Of a stretch of 64,000 bases of DNA, positions 31,782 through 41,500 are shown in pieces. The notes under the pieces are model-generated. The model made no database searches, was not told the origin of the DNA, and worked only from the letters and a program-made list of their open reading frames with translations. The stretch is from Pseudomonadota bacterium (GTDB lineage Bacteria > Myxococcota_A > Polyangia > GCA-2747355). Numbering within the stretch: the first letter of the stretch is position 1; each line of letters starts with the position of its first letter. Made by a program: the position numbers and the translations under genes. The stretch lies in the NCBI GenBank assembly GCA_016711215.1, contig JADJTL010000001.1, forward strand, positions 248,001-312,000, read 5' to 3'.

Positions 31782-32722
31782 AGCGCCAGCGCGAGCACCG
31801 AGGCGCCGACGTGGACGTTGCGGATCACGGCGGCGAGCAGCGGGGCGACCGTGACGACGCTGATCTTGGCGCTCTGCTTCTCGGCGCTCAGCGGGATCGT
31901 ATCGGTGGTGATCAGCTCGCTGATCTGCGAGCGCTCGAGGCGCGCCACGGCGGCGCCCGAGAGCACCGGATGCGTCACCGCGGCGCGCACGCTGCGCGCG
32001 CCGCGGGCGACGAGCAGCGCCGCCGCCTCGGTGAGGGTGCCCCCCGTGTCGATGATGTCGTCGACGAGGACGCAGTCGCGCCCCTGAACATCGCCGACCA
32101 GCTGCATCGAGCGCGCCGAGCCGCTCGCGCTCCGTCCCCGGTCGATCAGCGCGATCGATCCGCCGAGCCCCATCGCGACCTGGGTCGCGCGGTCGACGCC
32201 GCCCGCATCGGGCGAGACCACTACGGGCTCGTCGAGCGGGAGCTGCTTGAGGTGCTCGACGAGCAGGCGCGTGCAGTGCAGGTGATCGACCGGCACCTCG
32301 AAGAAGCCCTGGATCTGCGCCGCGTGGATATCGATGGTGATGATCCGGTCGACACCGACGGCCGTCAGCATGTTGGCCACGACCTTGGCCGAGATCGGCG
32401 AGGGGTGGCCCGTCAACCCGTCCTGACGGCTGTAACCGAAGTAGGGCAGCACGGCGTTAATCCGCGCCGCGGAGGCGCGTCGGCAGGCGTCGATCAGCAG
32501 CGCCAGCTCCATCAGGTGATCATTGCTCGGCGCGCAGGTCGACTGCACCAGGAAGACGTCGTCGGCGCGGATCGACTCGTTGATCTGCACGCCGATCTCT
32601 CCGTCGGCGAAGCGCTGCACCGCGGCGCTGGTGATCGGTTGGCCGAGGACCGCGGCGAGCTTGTCGCCGAGCGCGGGGTTCGAGCTGCCGCAGATCAGCC
32701 GAGCAGGCCGGAGCATCGACAT
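31778..32722 (-). CDS. prs: Ribose-phosphate pyrophosphokinase (PRPP synthase) with variant active-site loops
   Basis: A 314-residue enzyme of full family length that should transfer pyrophosphate from ATP to ribose 5-phosphate. Conserved parts are LICGSSNPALGDKLA, VFLVQSTCAPSNDHLMELAL, TIDIHAAQIQGFF with the ATP-binding His133, VVVSPDAGG, and the PRPP loop VDDIIDTGGTL (220-230). Two catalytic segments differ: the ATP-binding RQDR/K motif reads RQDG (99-102), and the flexible-loop DKRR motif reads DRGR (194-197), replacing the catalytic lysine by Arg. A second in-frame ATG is two codons on. It abuts the transketolase C-subunit gene (TGA directly followed by ATG) and overlaps the YfiM-like gene. 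It is either an active variant with altered kinetics or a regulatory homologue. Confidence 0.9.
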   Translation of the reverse strand: MSMLRPARLICGSSNPALGDKLAAVLGQPITSAAVQRFADGEIGVQINESIRADDVFLVQSTCAPSNDHLMELALLIDACRRASAARINAVLPYFGYSRQDGLTGHPSPISAKVVANMLTAVGVDRIITIDIHAAQIQGFFEVPVDHLHCTRLLVEHLKQLPLDEPVVVSPDAGGVDRATQVAMGLGGSIALIDRGRSASGSARSMQLVGDVQGRDCVLVDDIIDTGGTLTEAAALLVARGARSVRAAVTHPVLSGAAVARLERSQISELITTDTIPLSAEKQSAKISVVTVAPLLAAVIRNVHVGASVLALAL

Positions 32723-33679
32723 TCACCTCTTGGCGCGGGCGATCGCCTGTTTGGCCGCGGCGGCGACAGCCTGGGGTGTGAGATCGAAGTACTGGAGCAG
32801 CTCCTTCGGGTCTCCGGAGCGCCCGAAGGCGTCGCGCACCGCGACCCGCTCGAGGGGAATCGGGTGCCGCCGCAGCAGCACCTCGCCGACGGCGTCGCCG
32901 AGCCCGCCGCAGACGTTATGCTCCTCGGCGGTGACGGCCGCGCCGGTCTCGACCGCGCAGCGTACGATGATGTGCTCGTCGATCGGCTTGACGGTGGAGA
33001 GGTTGACCACGCGGGCCGAGATGTTCTCGGCGGCCAAGAGTTCGGCGGCCTCGATCGCTGCGTGCAGCATCAGGCCGATGCCGAAGATCGTCACGTCATG
33101 ACCGGGTCGCACCTCCCAGCCGACGCCGATGCGGAAGGGCCGCTCGTCGCAGTCGATCACCGGCAGGTTCTCGCGCGTCAGTCGAATGTAGACCGGGCCA
33201 TCGTACCAGGCGGCGGCCTCGACCGCCTTGCGGGTCTCGACGGCGTCGGCCGGGACGATCACGGTCATCGTCGGAATCGCCCGCATCACGGCGATGTCCT
33301 CGAGCGCCTGGTGCGAGGCGCCGTCCTTGCCCACCGTCAGCCCGCCGTGCGTGGCGACGAGGTTGACGTTGCAGCCGGGCAGGGCGACGGAGTTGCGGAT
33401 CTGCTCCCAGCAGCGCCCCGTGATGAAGATCGCGAAGCTCGAGGCGAAGACTATCTTGCCGGTCAGCGAGAGCCCCGCCGCGGTGCAGATCATGTCCTGC
33501 TCGCTGACCCCCATGTTGAAGAAGCGATCGGGGAAGCGCTCGGCGAAGAGCGCGGTCTGCGTCGAGCTCGAGAGATCCGCGTCGAGGACGACGACGTCGC
33601 GACTGAGCTCGCCCAGCCGGACGAGCGTGCGGCCGTAGGCTTCGCGGGTCGAGAGCACGCGGCGGGTCGTGCGTGTCAT
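32723..33679 (-). CDS. Transketolase, C-terminal subunit (copy 1)
   Basis: A 318-residue protein equal to the pyrimidine-binding and C-terminal domains of transketolase. Evidence: VVVLDADLSSSTQT, FFNMGVSEQDMICTAAGLSL with the Glu that activates ThDP, VNLVATHGGLTVGKDGASHQ, LEDIAVMRAIPTMTV and VKPIDEHIIVRCAVETGA. The start ATG at 33679 overlaps the TGA of the N-subunit gene (ATGA), which gives equal expression of both halves; the long open frame upstream of it is the other gene read out of phase. Split transketolases are known from archaea and many bacteria. Together the halves exchange two-carbon units between pentose and triose/hexose phosphates. Confidence 0.93.
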   Translation of the reverse strand: MTRTTRRVLSTREAYGRTLVRLGELSRDVVVLDADLSSSTQTALFAERFPDRFFNMGVSEQDMICTAAGLSLTGKIVFASSFAIFITGRCWEQIRNSVALPGCNVNLVATHGGLTVGKDGASHQALEDIAVMRAIPTMTVIVPADAVETRKAVEAAAWYDGPVYIRLTRENLPVIDCDERPFRIGVGWEVRPGHDVTIFGIGLMLHAAIEAAELLAAENISARVVNLSTVKPIDEHIIVRCAVETGAAVTAEEHNVCGGLGDAVGEVLLRRHPIPLERVAVRDAFGRSGDPKELLQYFDLTPQAVAAAAKQAIARAKR

Positions 33680-34530
33680 GGCTCGGTCACCGCCGGCGGC
33701 TCGCCCAGCTCCCCGAGCGCGAGCGCGAGCTCGGCGGCGTTGGGTGCCCTGCCGTGCCACTCGACCTTGTCCTCGAAGAGCGAGACGCCCTTGCCCTTGA
33801 TCGTGCGCGCGACGATTACCGTCGGCGTCTCGGTGTTGGCGCGCGACTGATCGAGCGCGCCGAGGATCTGCTCGATGTCGTGCCCGTCGATCTCCAGCGC
33901 CTTCCAGCCGAAGGCGATGAACTTGGCGGCGATCGGCTCGACGTTCATGATCTTGGCCACGGCCCCGTCGATCTGCAGGCGGTTGGCGTCGACGATCGCG
34001 CAGAGCCCGGCCGAGCGGAAATGCGCGGCGCTCATCGCCGCCTCCCAAATCTGCCCCTCCTGCAGCTCACCGTCGCCGAGCAGGACGTAGACGCGCTGAG
34101 CCTGTCCACGGAGGGCCAGGGCCATGCCGTGCCCCACGCTGAGGCCCTGGCCGAGCGAGCCCGTCGAGGCCTCGACGCCGGGGCAGCGTCGCGAGTCAGG
34201 ATGCCCCTGCGTGATGCTCTCGAGCTGGCGCAGGCGCGCCAAGTCGTGGCTCGTGATGTAGCCCCAGCGGTGCAGCACGGCATAGAGCGCCGGCGCGGCG
34301 TGGCCCTTGCTCAAGACGAAGCGATCCCGCCCCGGCCAGTCGGACTGAAACGGGTAGTGACGCATCTCCGCGAAGTAGAGGCAGGTCAGCAGATCGATAC
34401 AGGAGAGCGAGCTGCCCGTATGGCCGGACTTCGCCTGGTGGATCGTGCGCAGGATCGAGACCCGCAGCTCGCGGGCGATCGCCCGGAGCTGCTCGGGATC
34501 GCGGGTGCGCACCGGCTGAAGCTTCACCAC
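33676..34530 (-). CDS. Transketolase, N-terminal subunit (copy 1)
   Basis: A 284-residue ThDP-binding half of a split transketolase. Motifs: ILRTIHQAKSGHTGSSLSC (the GHxG substrate/cofactor motif), RDRFVLSKGHAAPALYAVL, ASTGSLGQGLSVGHGMALAL, the ThDP motif LLGDGELQEGQIWEAAMSA ending in DANRLQIDG, and TIKGKGVSLFED. The start is GTG at 34530, with a second GTG codon next to it. It begins a four-gene minus-strand run (N subunit, C subunit, prs, yfiM-like) in which every junction overlaps or abuts, so sugar rearrangement and PRPP formation are probably co-expressed. Confidence 0.93.
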   Translation of the reverse strand: MVKLQPVRTRDPEQLRAIARELRVSILRTIHQAKSGHTGSSLSCIDLLTCLYFAEMRHYPFQSDWPGRDRFVLSKGHAAPALYAVLHRWGYITSHDLARLRQLESITQGHPDSRRCPGVEASTGSLGQGLSVGHGMALALRGQAQRVYVLLGDGELQEGQIWEAAMSAAHFRSAGLCAIVDANRLQIDGAVAKIMNVEPIAAKFIAFGWKALEIDGHDIEQILGALDQSRANTETPTVIVARTIKGKGVSLFEDKVEWHGRAPNAAELALALGELGEPPAVTEP

Positions 34531-34599
34531 CGACCTCGAGGGCGCGACGTGGGCCCGCCGGCCGCGTTACTAGCCCAGAATGCCGCCAAGCGCCATCGC

Positions 34600-36720
34600 T
34601 TATGGCGATCGCCGCGGTGGCGCGGGGGCGCTGGAGCCCTGCGGGTGGCGCGGTCCCTTGGGACGCAGCTCGGCGTGAATGGCCCCGCTCTCCGCGCGCA
34701 GCGTCACCACGAGGATCTCGTAGCCGGGATGGTGGAGCTCGACCTGCAGCCCTCGCGCCGTGGCGCGCTCCAAGAGGAGCGGCGTGCTGCCCAGCTCGAC
34801 GCCGTCCCGCGCGCTGTAGACCGTGGCGCCGCTTGGCGCGCTGGTCAGCCGCACGCGCGCCAGCGAAGCGCGCCCCTTGGCGCTCCGGGCCTTCACGCCG
34901 GCGCCACCGCCTGCGCCGCCTTCGCCGCGCGTCAGCAGCAGCAAGGACCAGGCGCCGAGCGCGATGCCCGCCACGACAATCGTCGTCGCGACGATCCGAG
35001 CGCGTGGCGGCAGCTGCGCGCCGGGGCCAGCGGCCCCGCTCGGCAGAAGCACGGAGCTCTGAGGCGTCTTGCGCTCGCGGAAGTAGGGATGGGTACCCGG
35101 GCGGCGGTCGCCGAGCGTGGGCCGATTGGACCAGTCACCGGTGGCCACCCGTCGCATCCGCTCCGGCGTGAGCGTCGTTAGCGGATCGCCCGCCGGCGTC
35201 GCCGGGCTGGCGATGGCTGGTGGCTGCCATGCGGTCGCGCCGAGGCCCAGTGGCTGAGGATCGATCAGCGTCGCGTGCTCGTCAACGGCGGCGCCCCCGA
35301 AGTCGCTGGAGCGCGCCCCGATCAGCGTCGCGGCGCCGGCGCTCTCGCCTGGCTGTGGTGCGGGCGCTGCGCCGCTGAGGACCGCTGCCGCGCCCTCGGC
35401 TGTGACGACGACGCTGGCGTCGTCGGAGACCCGCAGCGGCTGCCGCGTCGCCCCCGCGCTGGCTGGACCGGGCGTCGTCCTCGACGCCAGCGCGACGCTC
35501 GCTGGGCGGCCGCTGGTCGGCGGGGCATCGGCGAAGGGCAGGCGACTGCCCTTCGCGCCAAAGAGCAGCGTCCGCCGCCGGAGATCGGCGCCCTCCGCCT
35601 GGCCCGCCGGGGCCTGGGCCCGCGGACGCGTTGCGGGGCCGGCCGTCGACGGGGGCGGCGCCGTCGTGAGCTGATCGACGTGCGTCAAGGGCGGGTCGAC
35701 CGGGCCATCGCTCTGCGTCTCCTCGAGCGGGAGGGTCTCGAGCAGGTGGTCGAGTAGGCTGACGCCGCGGCGCTGAGCCTCCTCCCAACCCTCGACCTCA
35801 GTCGCAAAAACGACGCGCATCAGCTCGGCCGCCCGCAGCTCGCTGAGCGTGAAGCGCTGCCGCTCCGCGACGCGCACGAGCTCTGCGTGCAGCTCGCGCG
35901 CGCTGGCGAAGCGCTGCTCTGGATCGAAGGCGAGGGCGCGCAAAACAACCGCCTCCAATGGCGCCGGATAACCGCGGACGATGGTCGTCGGGCGGCGCAC
36001 CTCGCCGTTGCAGATCTGCCGATAGACGTCGTTCTCCCGTTCGCCGGCGAAGAGGTGCTCGCCGACGGTGGCCTCCCAGAGCGAGATGCCGAGCATGAAG
36101 ATGTCGGCGCGGTGGTCGACCGGGCGCCCCAGGAGCTGTTCCGGAGTGAGGTAACGTACCTTCCCTTTGACGTAGCCCGGGTGCGTCATTGCGCTGCGAT
36201 TCGCGAGCCGAGCGATGCCGAAGTCGACCAGCTTCACGTCGCCATCGAAGGTCACCATGATGTTGCTTGGGCTGACGTCGCGATGGACGATCCCCAGCGC
36301 CCGTCCATCGATTCCGCGCGCCTCGTGGGCGTGCTGGAGCGCGGCGCAGACCTTCGTCCCGATGAAGACGGCGATCGGGGCAGGCAGGCCGCTGCGGCCC
36401 TCCAGGCGGCAGGCGTTGACCACGGCGCGCAGGTCCCGGCCGTGGATGTACTCGAGCGCGAGGAAGTACTGCCCGCCGATCGTGCCCACCTCGTAGACCT
36501 GGCCGATCTGCGGGTGGTGCAGCGTCGCGGCGATGTGAACCTCGTCGCGGAACATGTCGCGCATCGCCGGGTCATCCGCCAGATGCTGCGACAACAGCTT
36601 GACCACGGCCAGGCGTCCGGCGCCGGTGGGGCCGCGGACCCGCGCGAGGTAGAGCTCGGCCATGCCGCCGCTCGTCAGCCCGCGGAGCAGCGTGTAGTTG
36701 CCGAAGGCGACGGGTTTCAA
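34600..36720 (-). CDS. Membrane-anchored Ser/Thr protein kinase with C-terminal PEGA domain
   Basis: A 706-residue Hanks-type kinase. The kinase domain (about 8-280) has the Gly loop GLTSGGMAELYLA, the Lys in LAVVKLL, the catalytic loop IVHRDVSPSNI and LVDFGIARL, then KGKVRYLTPEQLLG as the activation segment: all key residues are present. A Pro/Ala-rich linker (about 340-570) follows, then a single transmembrane helix (about 577-597) and a periplasmic-side PEGA-type domain (RVRLTSAPSGATVYSARDG), which suggests envelope sensing or anchoring. It starts 5 bp after the other Ser/Thr kinase gene, so the two are co-transcribed. Linker length and composition are typical of Myxococcota kinases. Substrates are unknown. 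Confidence 0.93.
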   Translation of the reverse strand: MKPVAFGNYTLLRGLTSGGMAELYLARVRGPTGAGRLAVVKLLSQHLADDPAMRDMFRDEVHIAATLHHPQIGQVYEVGTIGGQYFLALEYIHGRDLRAVVNACRLEGRSGLPAPIAVFIGTKVCAALQHAHEARGIDGRALGIVHRDVSPSNIMVTFDGDVKLVDFGIARLANRSAMTHPGYVKGKVRYLTPEQLLGRPVDHRADIFMLGISLWEATVGEHLFAGERENDVYRQICNGEVRRPTTIVRGYPAPLEAVVLRALAFDPEQRFASARELHAELVRVAERQRFTLSELRAAELMRVVFATEVEGWEEAQRRGVSLLDHLLETLPLEETQSDGPVDPPLTHVDQLTTAPPPSTAGPATRPRAQAPAGQAEGADLRRRTLLFGAKGSRLPFADAPPTSGRPASVALASRTTPGPASAGATRQPLRVSDDASVVVTAEGAAAVLSGAAPAPQPGESAGAATLIGARSSDFGGAAVDEHATLIDPQPLGLGATAWQPPAIASPATPAGDPLTTLTPERMRRVATGDWSNRPTLGDRRPGTHPYFRERKTPQSSVLLPSGAAGPGAQLPPRARIVATTIVVAGIALGAWSLLLLTRGEGGAGGGAGVKARSAKGRASLARVRLTSAPSGATVYSARDGVELGSTPLLLERATARGLQVELHHPGYEILVVTLRAESGAIHAELRPKGPRHPQGSSAPAPPRRSP

Positions 36721-36725
36721 GGTCC

Positions 36726-38354
36726 CTATCCGACGACGGCCAGGGTGACGCCGTTGACCTCGATCTGATCACCGACCGCGACGAGGGCTGGTAGCGTGGC
36801 CGCCACCCCGTTAATCTTCACCGGCCCCCGCGCAGTGCCCGCGTCGACCCACCAGCCGTCGTTTCGCTGCAGCACTCGCAGGTGCGTCCCATTCCAGTGC
36901 AGAGGTCCGATTTGCAGCCGGTATCCGAGCTCGAGGCCGTCCTCGAGTGGCTGCTCGAGCACCTCGCCGCGCCCGTCGCGGAGGCTGATCCGCTGCGGCA
37001 GCGCCGGCAGCAGCGGCGTCGCTGCTGCGCTGACGATCTCGTTCGGTGTGGCTGTCTGCGCGCGAAAGATCAACTCGGTGTTGCCGATCCGCACGCGGTC
37101 GCCAGGCTTGAGCGGCGTCGCGGATTTGATGCGCTCGCCGTTGAGGAAGGTCCCGTTGGCGCTGCCCAGATCCTCGAGCAGGTAGCAGCTCCCATTGAAA
37201 CGCACCCGGGCATGCCGGCGGGAAACGCGCGCATCGGCGAGCGCGAGATCGCCGGCGCGTCCGAGCGTCAGCTCGTCGTGGAGCGGATGAACTTCCTCCT
37301 CGGCGCCGGCTAGGAGCACCAGCTGTGCATGACCGTCCGGCTGATAGATCAGGCTATGCCGGTCGTGCAGCCGGTCCTCCTGCGAAAGCAGGTGCGAGAG
37401 CTCGCCGGTCGCCTCCACCGCGCTCTCGTGCGGCGCGACCTGCTCGACCAGCTTTGCCAGGTGTGACCCGCCGTAGTCCGGCGCGGTGGAGGAGAGGTAC
37501 TTGGTCAGCTCGATCTGCAGCTCGTGCGCGCTCGGATAGCGATCGCTGGCCTTGCGCTGCAGCGCGCGCATGACGATCTGGTCGAGGACCGGCGGGATGT
37601 CCTTGCGCACCGAGGATGGCGGCTCGATCTCCGCCTTGCGCACCTTGGCCGCCAGATCGTTGATGTCATCGGCAGCGTAGACCATCTGGCTCGTCAGCAT
37701 CTCCCAGAGCACGATGCCGACGGCGAAGATGTCGCTGCGCGCGTCGGCCGGGCGGCTGAGGACCTGCTCCGGAGCCATGTAGTTGACCTTGCCCTTGATC
37801 ACGCCAGCCTGGGTCTTGCTGGTCAGGCCGACGGCCTTCGCGATGCCGAAGTCGACGACCTTCACCTCGCCGGCGCGGGAAACCAGGACGTTCTGCGGGC
37901 TGACGTCGCGATGGACGATGTTGAGTGGCTTCCCCTGGCGGTTCTTGCGCGTGTGGGCGTAGTAGAGGCCGCTGCAGATCTGGCGCCCGATGTGGGCGAC
38001 GGCCTCCAGCGGGACGCGCTGACCGCGCGAGTGCAGGCCGTTGACCAGCTCGAGCACGTCGACACCATCGACGTATTCCATGGCGATGTAGTAAACGCCG
38101 TCGAAGACGCCGAGGTCGAAGATCTGGGCGATGTTCACGTGCGAGAGGCCAACGGCGATCTTGGCCTCGTTGATCAGCATCCGGATGAAGCGGTCCTCAT
38201 TGGCGTATTCGGCGTTCATCACCTTCAACGCGAGGTACTTTTCGAAGCCGGCGAGGCCGCGGGTCTTGGCCAGATAGATCTGCGCCATGCCGCCGCCGCC
38301 GATGTGCCGAACGATGCTGTAGCCGGCAAAATCAGAGCCGACGCCGATCTGCAT
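36726..38354 (-). CDS. Ser/Thr protein kinase with FHA domain
   Basis: A 542-residue soluble kinase. The kinase domain (about 12-285) has IGGGGMAQIYLAK, the Lys in LALKVM, IVHRDVSPQNVLV, VVDFGIAKAVG and KGKVNYMAPEQVLS, all intact. The FHA domain at about 350-425 (ELTLGRAGDLALADARVSRRH, seen as LGR, then SRRHARV, then LGSANGTFLNGE) binds phosphothreonine, so it can recruit its own or another kinase's products. The last 90 residues (RISLRDGRGEVLEQ ... VNGVTLAVVG) look like a second, degenerate FHA-like beta sandwich without the Arg/Ser/His signature. GGGGAGGGG lies six bases before the ATG at 38354. Directly followed by the PEGA kinase gene. Confidence 0.94.
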   Translation of the reverse strand: MQIGVGSDFAGYSIVRHIGGGGMAQIYLAKTRGLAGFEKYLALKVMNAEYANEDRFIRMLINEAKIAVGLSHVNIAQIFDLGVFDGVYYIAMEYVDGVDVLELVNGLHSRGQRVPLEAVAHIGRQICSGLYYAHTRKNRQGKPLNIVHRDVSPQNVLVSRAGEVKVVDFGIAKAVGLTSKTQAGVIKGKVNYMAPEQVLSRPADARSDIFAVGIVLWEMLTSQMVYAADDINDLAAKVRKAEIEPPSSVRKDIPPVLDQIVMRALQRKASDRYPSAHELQIELTKYLSSTAPDYGGSHLAKLVEQVAPHESAVEATGELSHLLSQEDRLHDRHSLIYQPDGHAQLVLLAGAEEEVHPLHDELTLGRAGDLALADARVSRRHARVRFNGSCYLLEDLGSANGTFLNGERIKSATPLKPGDRVRIGNTELIFRAQTATPNEIVSAAATPLLPALPQRISLRDGRGEVLEQPLEDGLELGYRLQIGPLHWNGTHLRVLQRNDGWWVDAGTARGPVKINGVAATLPALVAVGDQIEVNGVTLAVVG

Positions 38355-38466
38355 GGCAGCCCCTCCCCCGTTCGATTGACCGGCGCATCGTCGCACCCTC
38401 TCCGGGCCTGCTCAAGTTGCGGGAGCGACCGTGGAACGATCGCGCTTGGCGCGCAGGCGACCGAGC

Positions 38467-38505
38467 AGCGCTAGGTCCAGGCTAGTAGCGATAGGTCCAG
38501 GCTAG
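38467..38505. repeat. Tandem 19-bp duplication spanning the tamB stop codon
   Basis: AGCGCTAGGTCCAGGCTAG (38467-38485) and AGCGATAGGTCCAGGCTAG (38487-38505) differ at one base and have a 20-bp period. The inner copy encodes the last residues of TamB and the outer one lies just past its stop (38482-38484). The copy unit carries an in-frame stop in one register, so the duplication may have set the present end of the protein. Confidence 0.7.
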
Positions 38506-41500
38506 GTCGAGGTTGCCCACGCCGCGATCGCCGAAGAGCGCCATCAGGAGCCAGCGCGCGGAGATGCGGTACTCGCCCAGGGCCTCGTTGGCGTTCTCGG
38601 TCTCCGCCGCGCCGAAGACGCGGCGATAGGCGACGTAGAGCCGACGCGTGAGGTACTTGCCGATCTCCGCCTCCGCGCGCAGGCGAGCCTCGCTCTTCTT
38701 CTCGTCCTGCGTCTGCGAGACGCCGACCCGGGTGACATCGATCCCGACCTTGCCCGCGACCTGCTTGGCGAGCAGTCCGAAGACCGCCTGCGCCACCGCC
38801 GAGGCGAGCGCCAGGGCCTTGTCGCCCCCGGATTCGCCGGCGCGGGGATCGAGCCTGCCGGTCAAGATCAGGCTGAGCAGCTGCGACTGATCGTAGCTCG
38901 GCGGTTCGCTGCTCAAGATCAGTTCATGCTGCGCGAGCGTGCCGCGGAGGACGATCGAGACCGTCCCCTCAGCGAACTCGCGCCGCAGCCGCACGTCGAG
39001 CGAGGGATCGATCGGCTCGCGTCCCGAGAAGCGCGCGACGGCGTGTTCGACCTGATAAGCATTGCCCAGCACCGTGACCTGCCCGCGGCGAATGCCGGCG
39101 CTGCCAACGATCCGTGGCGCCGCCCCGGGACCGGCCTTGACGCGGAGTGCGACCGTCAGCTCGACGTCGAGGTCCTCGCCGCGCACCATCAGCGAATCAG
39201 CCCGCGTGGTCAGGTCCAGCGCTCGTTGCGTCACCTCGCCAAGGGCCTTGCGGCGCTGCCTGCGGACGCGCGCGGCGCGCGCGTCCGCATCGACGAAGAC
39301 CACGTCAGCCAGCGTGCTCGTCGGATGCAGGCGGCGAGGCGACGAGAGCTTCGGCAGCGTCAAGACCCCCTTGTCGACCGTCACCTGGCTGACGAGCGTC
39401 ATGTCCTGCAGGCGACCGGAGACCTGGAGGTCGCCGTCGAAGACGGCGTCGGCAATGGGCGCGACGCCCAAGCGAAAGCGCTGGGCTTTGGCGCTGAGCT
39501 CGAAGTCTCGCGGCAGAAACGCCGCCGAACGCGCGGATCCGGTGGCCACCAGGCGCCCCGCGCCGCTGTGGATGACGAGACGTTCGAGCCGAGCGCGCTG
39601 AGGATCGAGGGAGGCGCGCAGCGCTATCCCCTTCAGCTCGGGGAGCCCTCGCGCCCGCAGGCGACCGTCGCTGAGCTGCACGCGCGCCCTGACTCTGGGG
39701 CGGGTTAGCGGCCCGCGCGCGCTGCCCTCGATCGTCAGGCGGCCTTCGGTGCGCTGCACCTCCGTGAGGAAGGCGGCGAGAAAGCCGAGGTCGAGGTTGG
39801 TTCCACGCAGCGTCGTGTCGATCGTCGGCTCGGGTGGCGTCAGCGCGACCTGCCCTCGGGAAGCCAGCGAGCCACCGTGCGGCTGCCGCAGGGTGAGCTG
39901 CCCACTGACGCCCCGCCTGGCCCCCTCAGCCCGCAGCTCGAGGGTTCCGACCGGGCCGCCCGCGACGCGGAGATCATGGAGCCGAAGGGCGGCCGTGAAG
40001 CTGGGTTGGGCCACCGTTCCAGCGACCGAGGCGCGGCCGGTGAGGACGCCTCCCTCGAGCTGGGAGAGCCACCCGTCCTGCTGCGCAAGACCCCGCAAGG
40101 GGGTCTGCGGCAGCTCGAGCGTGCCTGTGAGGGCTGCCTCGCCGATGCGCTTTGGGAAACGCAGCAGCTCCTCGACACCGCGCTTGAGCGCAGCGCGCCC
40201 GCGAAGGAGTACCTGCCCGTCGCGCGCGAAGCGCAGCGTTGCCCGGGTGGAGGCGGCGGGCTCTGCGCTGCCGAGCTGGGCTCTCAGGCGAAGGTCGCCC
40301 AAGCGCTGCCGGTCGAGGCGCGCGGCGTCGAGCAGCAGCTCGAGCTCCACGTGGGGATCGAAGAGCTGTCCGCCGGCGCGCAGCCCGAGGTGAGCACGCC
40401 CCCGCAGACGCCCCGAGGCCAAAGGGGCGAAGGAGGGCAGGAGCATGGTGAGCTGCTCGAGCCTCACGCTGCCGCTCTCGATTCGAAGCTGCAGCGGGGC
40501 GCGGCCCAGGCGGCCGAGGGGGTCGGCGCCGACCCCCAGCGCCTCGGCCGCGGTCAGCGCCAAGCGCCCCTCGAGCTGCAGCAGGCGCGAGGCGCCCTGC
40601 GTCGCGTCGGCCCTCAGACGGAGGCGATCGTCGAGCGCAAGCACGGCGTGAACGTTCACGCCCTTGAGGCCCGCGAGCCGAGCGTCCTTCAGCTCGAGGT
40701 CGGCGCTCAGGCGCGGGCTGCTCAGCTCGCCCGCCAGTCGCGCGCTCAGCGCGAGCGTGCCGCCGAGCCCGGCCGCGCCCAGCCCGAGGCGTGGCAGGCT
40801 CTCAAGCGCGAACCCTGCCACCGTCAACTCGACGCTGGCAGGTCGCTGCGCGGCGAACACCGGCAGCAACGCCCCCGGAGCATAGGTCAGGGGCAGGTTG
40901 GCCTCCAGCGCCAGCCGGGTTTGGGTGTCCGTCAGCTGCAGCCTGGCGTGTGCGCGCAACGAGCGGCCCTCGGCCACGGCGACGATACGACCGCTGAGGC
41001 GGGGCAGCCCCGCTGGTCGAAGGGCTTGCAGGGTGGCTTCGAGGCGAGCCCGTTGCGGTCCATGATCTCGCCACGAGGCCCGGCCCTGGGCCGCGCCGCC
41101 CAGCAGACCGCGGGCGACAAAGGCAGCCTCTCCTTCGCGCCTCCCGCCTTTCAACGTGACGCGCAAGTAATCGACCCGCGCAGGCGGGCTTGCCGAGCGG
41201 GCCGCCAGGGCCGTAACGGTGAGCCTTCCGCGCGGGTTGCCGGGCAGCCCGCGGAGCGCTCCCGCGAACTCGAGTCGTCCGAGCCGCGCGCCCGCAACGC
41301 GCAGCCCCTGCGACGACCCGTTGAGCCGTAGGCTGAGAGCATCGCCGAAGCGCCCTGAAAGGGTAGCGGCGAGCTGCAGCGGCCCCGCGAGCTTCAGGCT
41401 CTGCAGCTGGATCAGCCTGACGCGCGCCAGCTCCGGTACGGCGACGCTGAGCGTGGCCTCGAGCTGATCGAGCGTCCCCTTCGCCGACGCTTGAAGCCGT

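Noticed and set aside
32723..34048. One long frame running through the transketolase C-subunit into the N-subunit region
   Set aside because: The part above 33679 is the N-subunit gene read in the wrong phase; the real start is the ATGA overlap at 33679.
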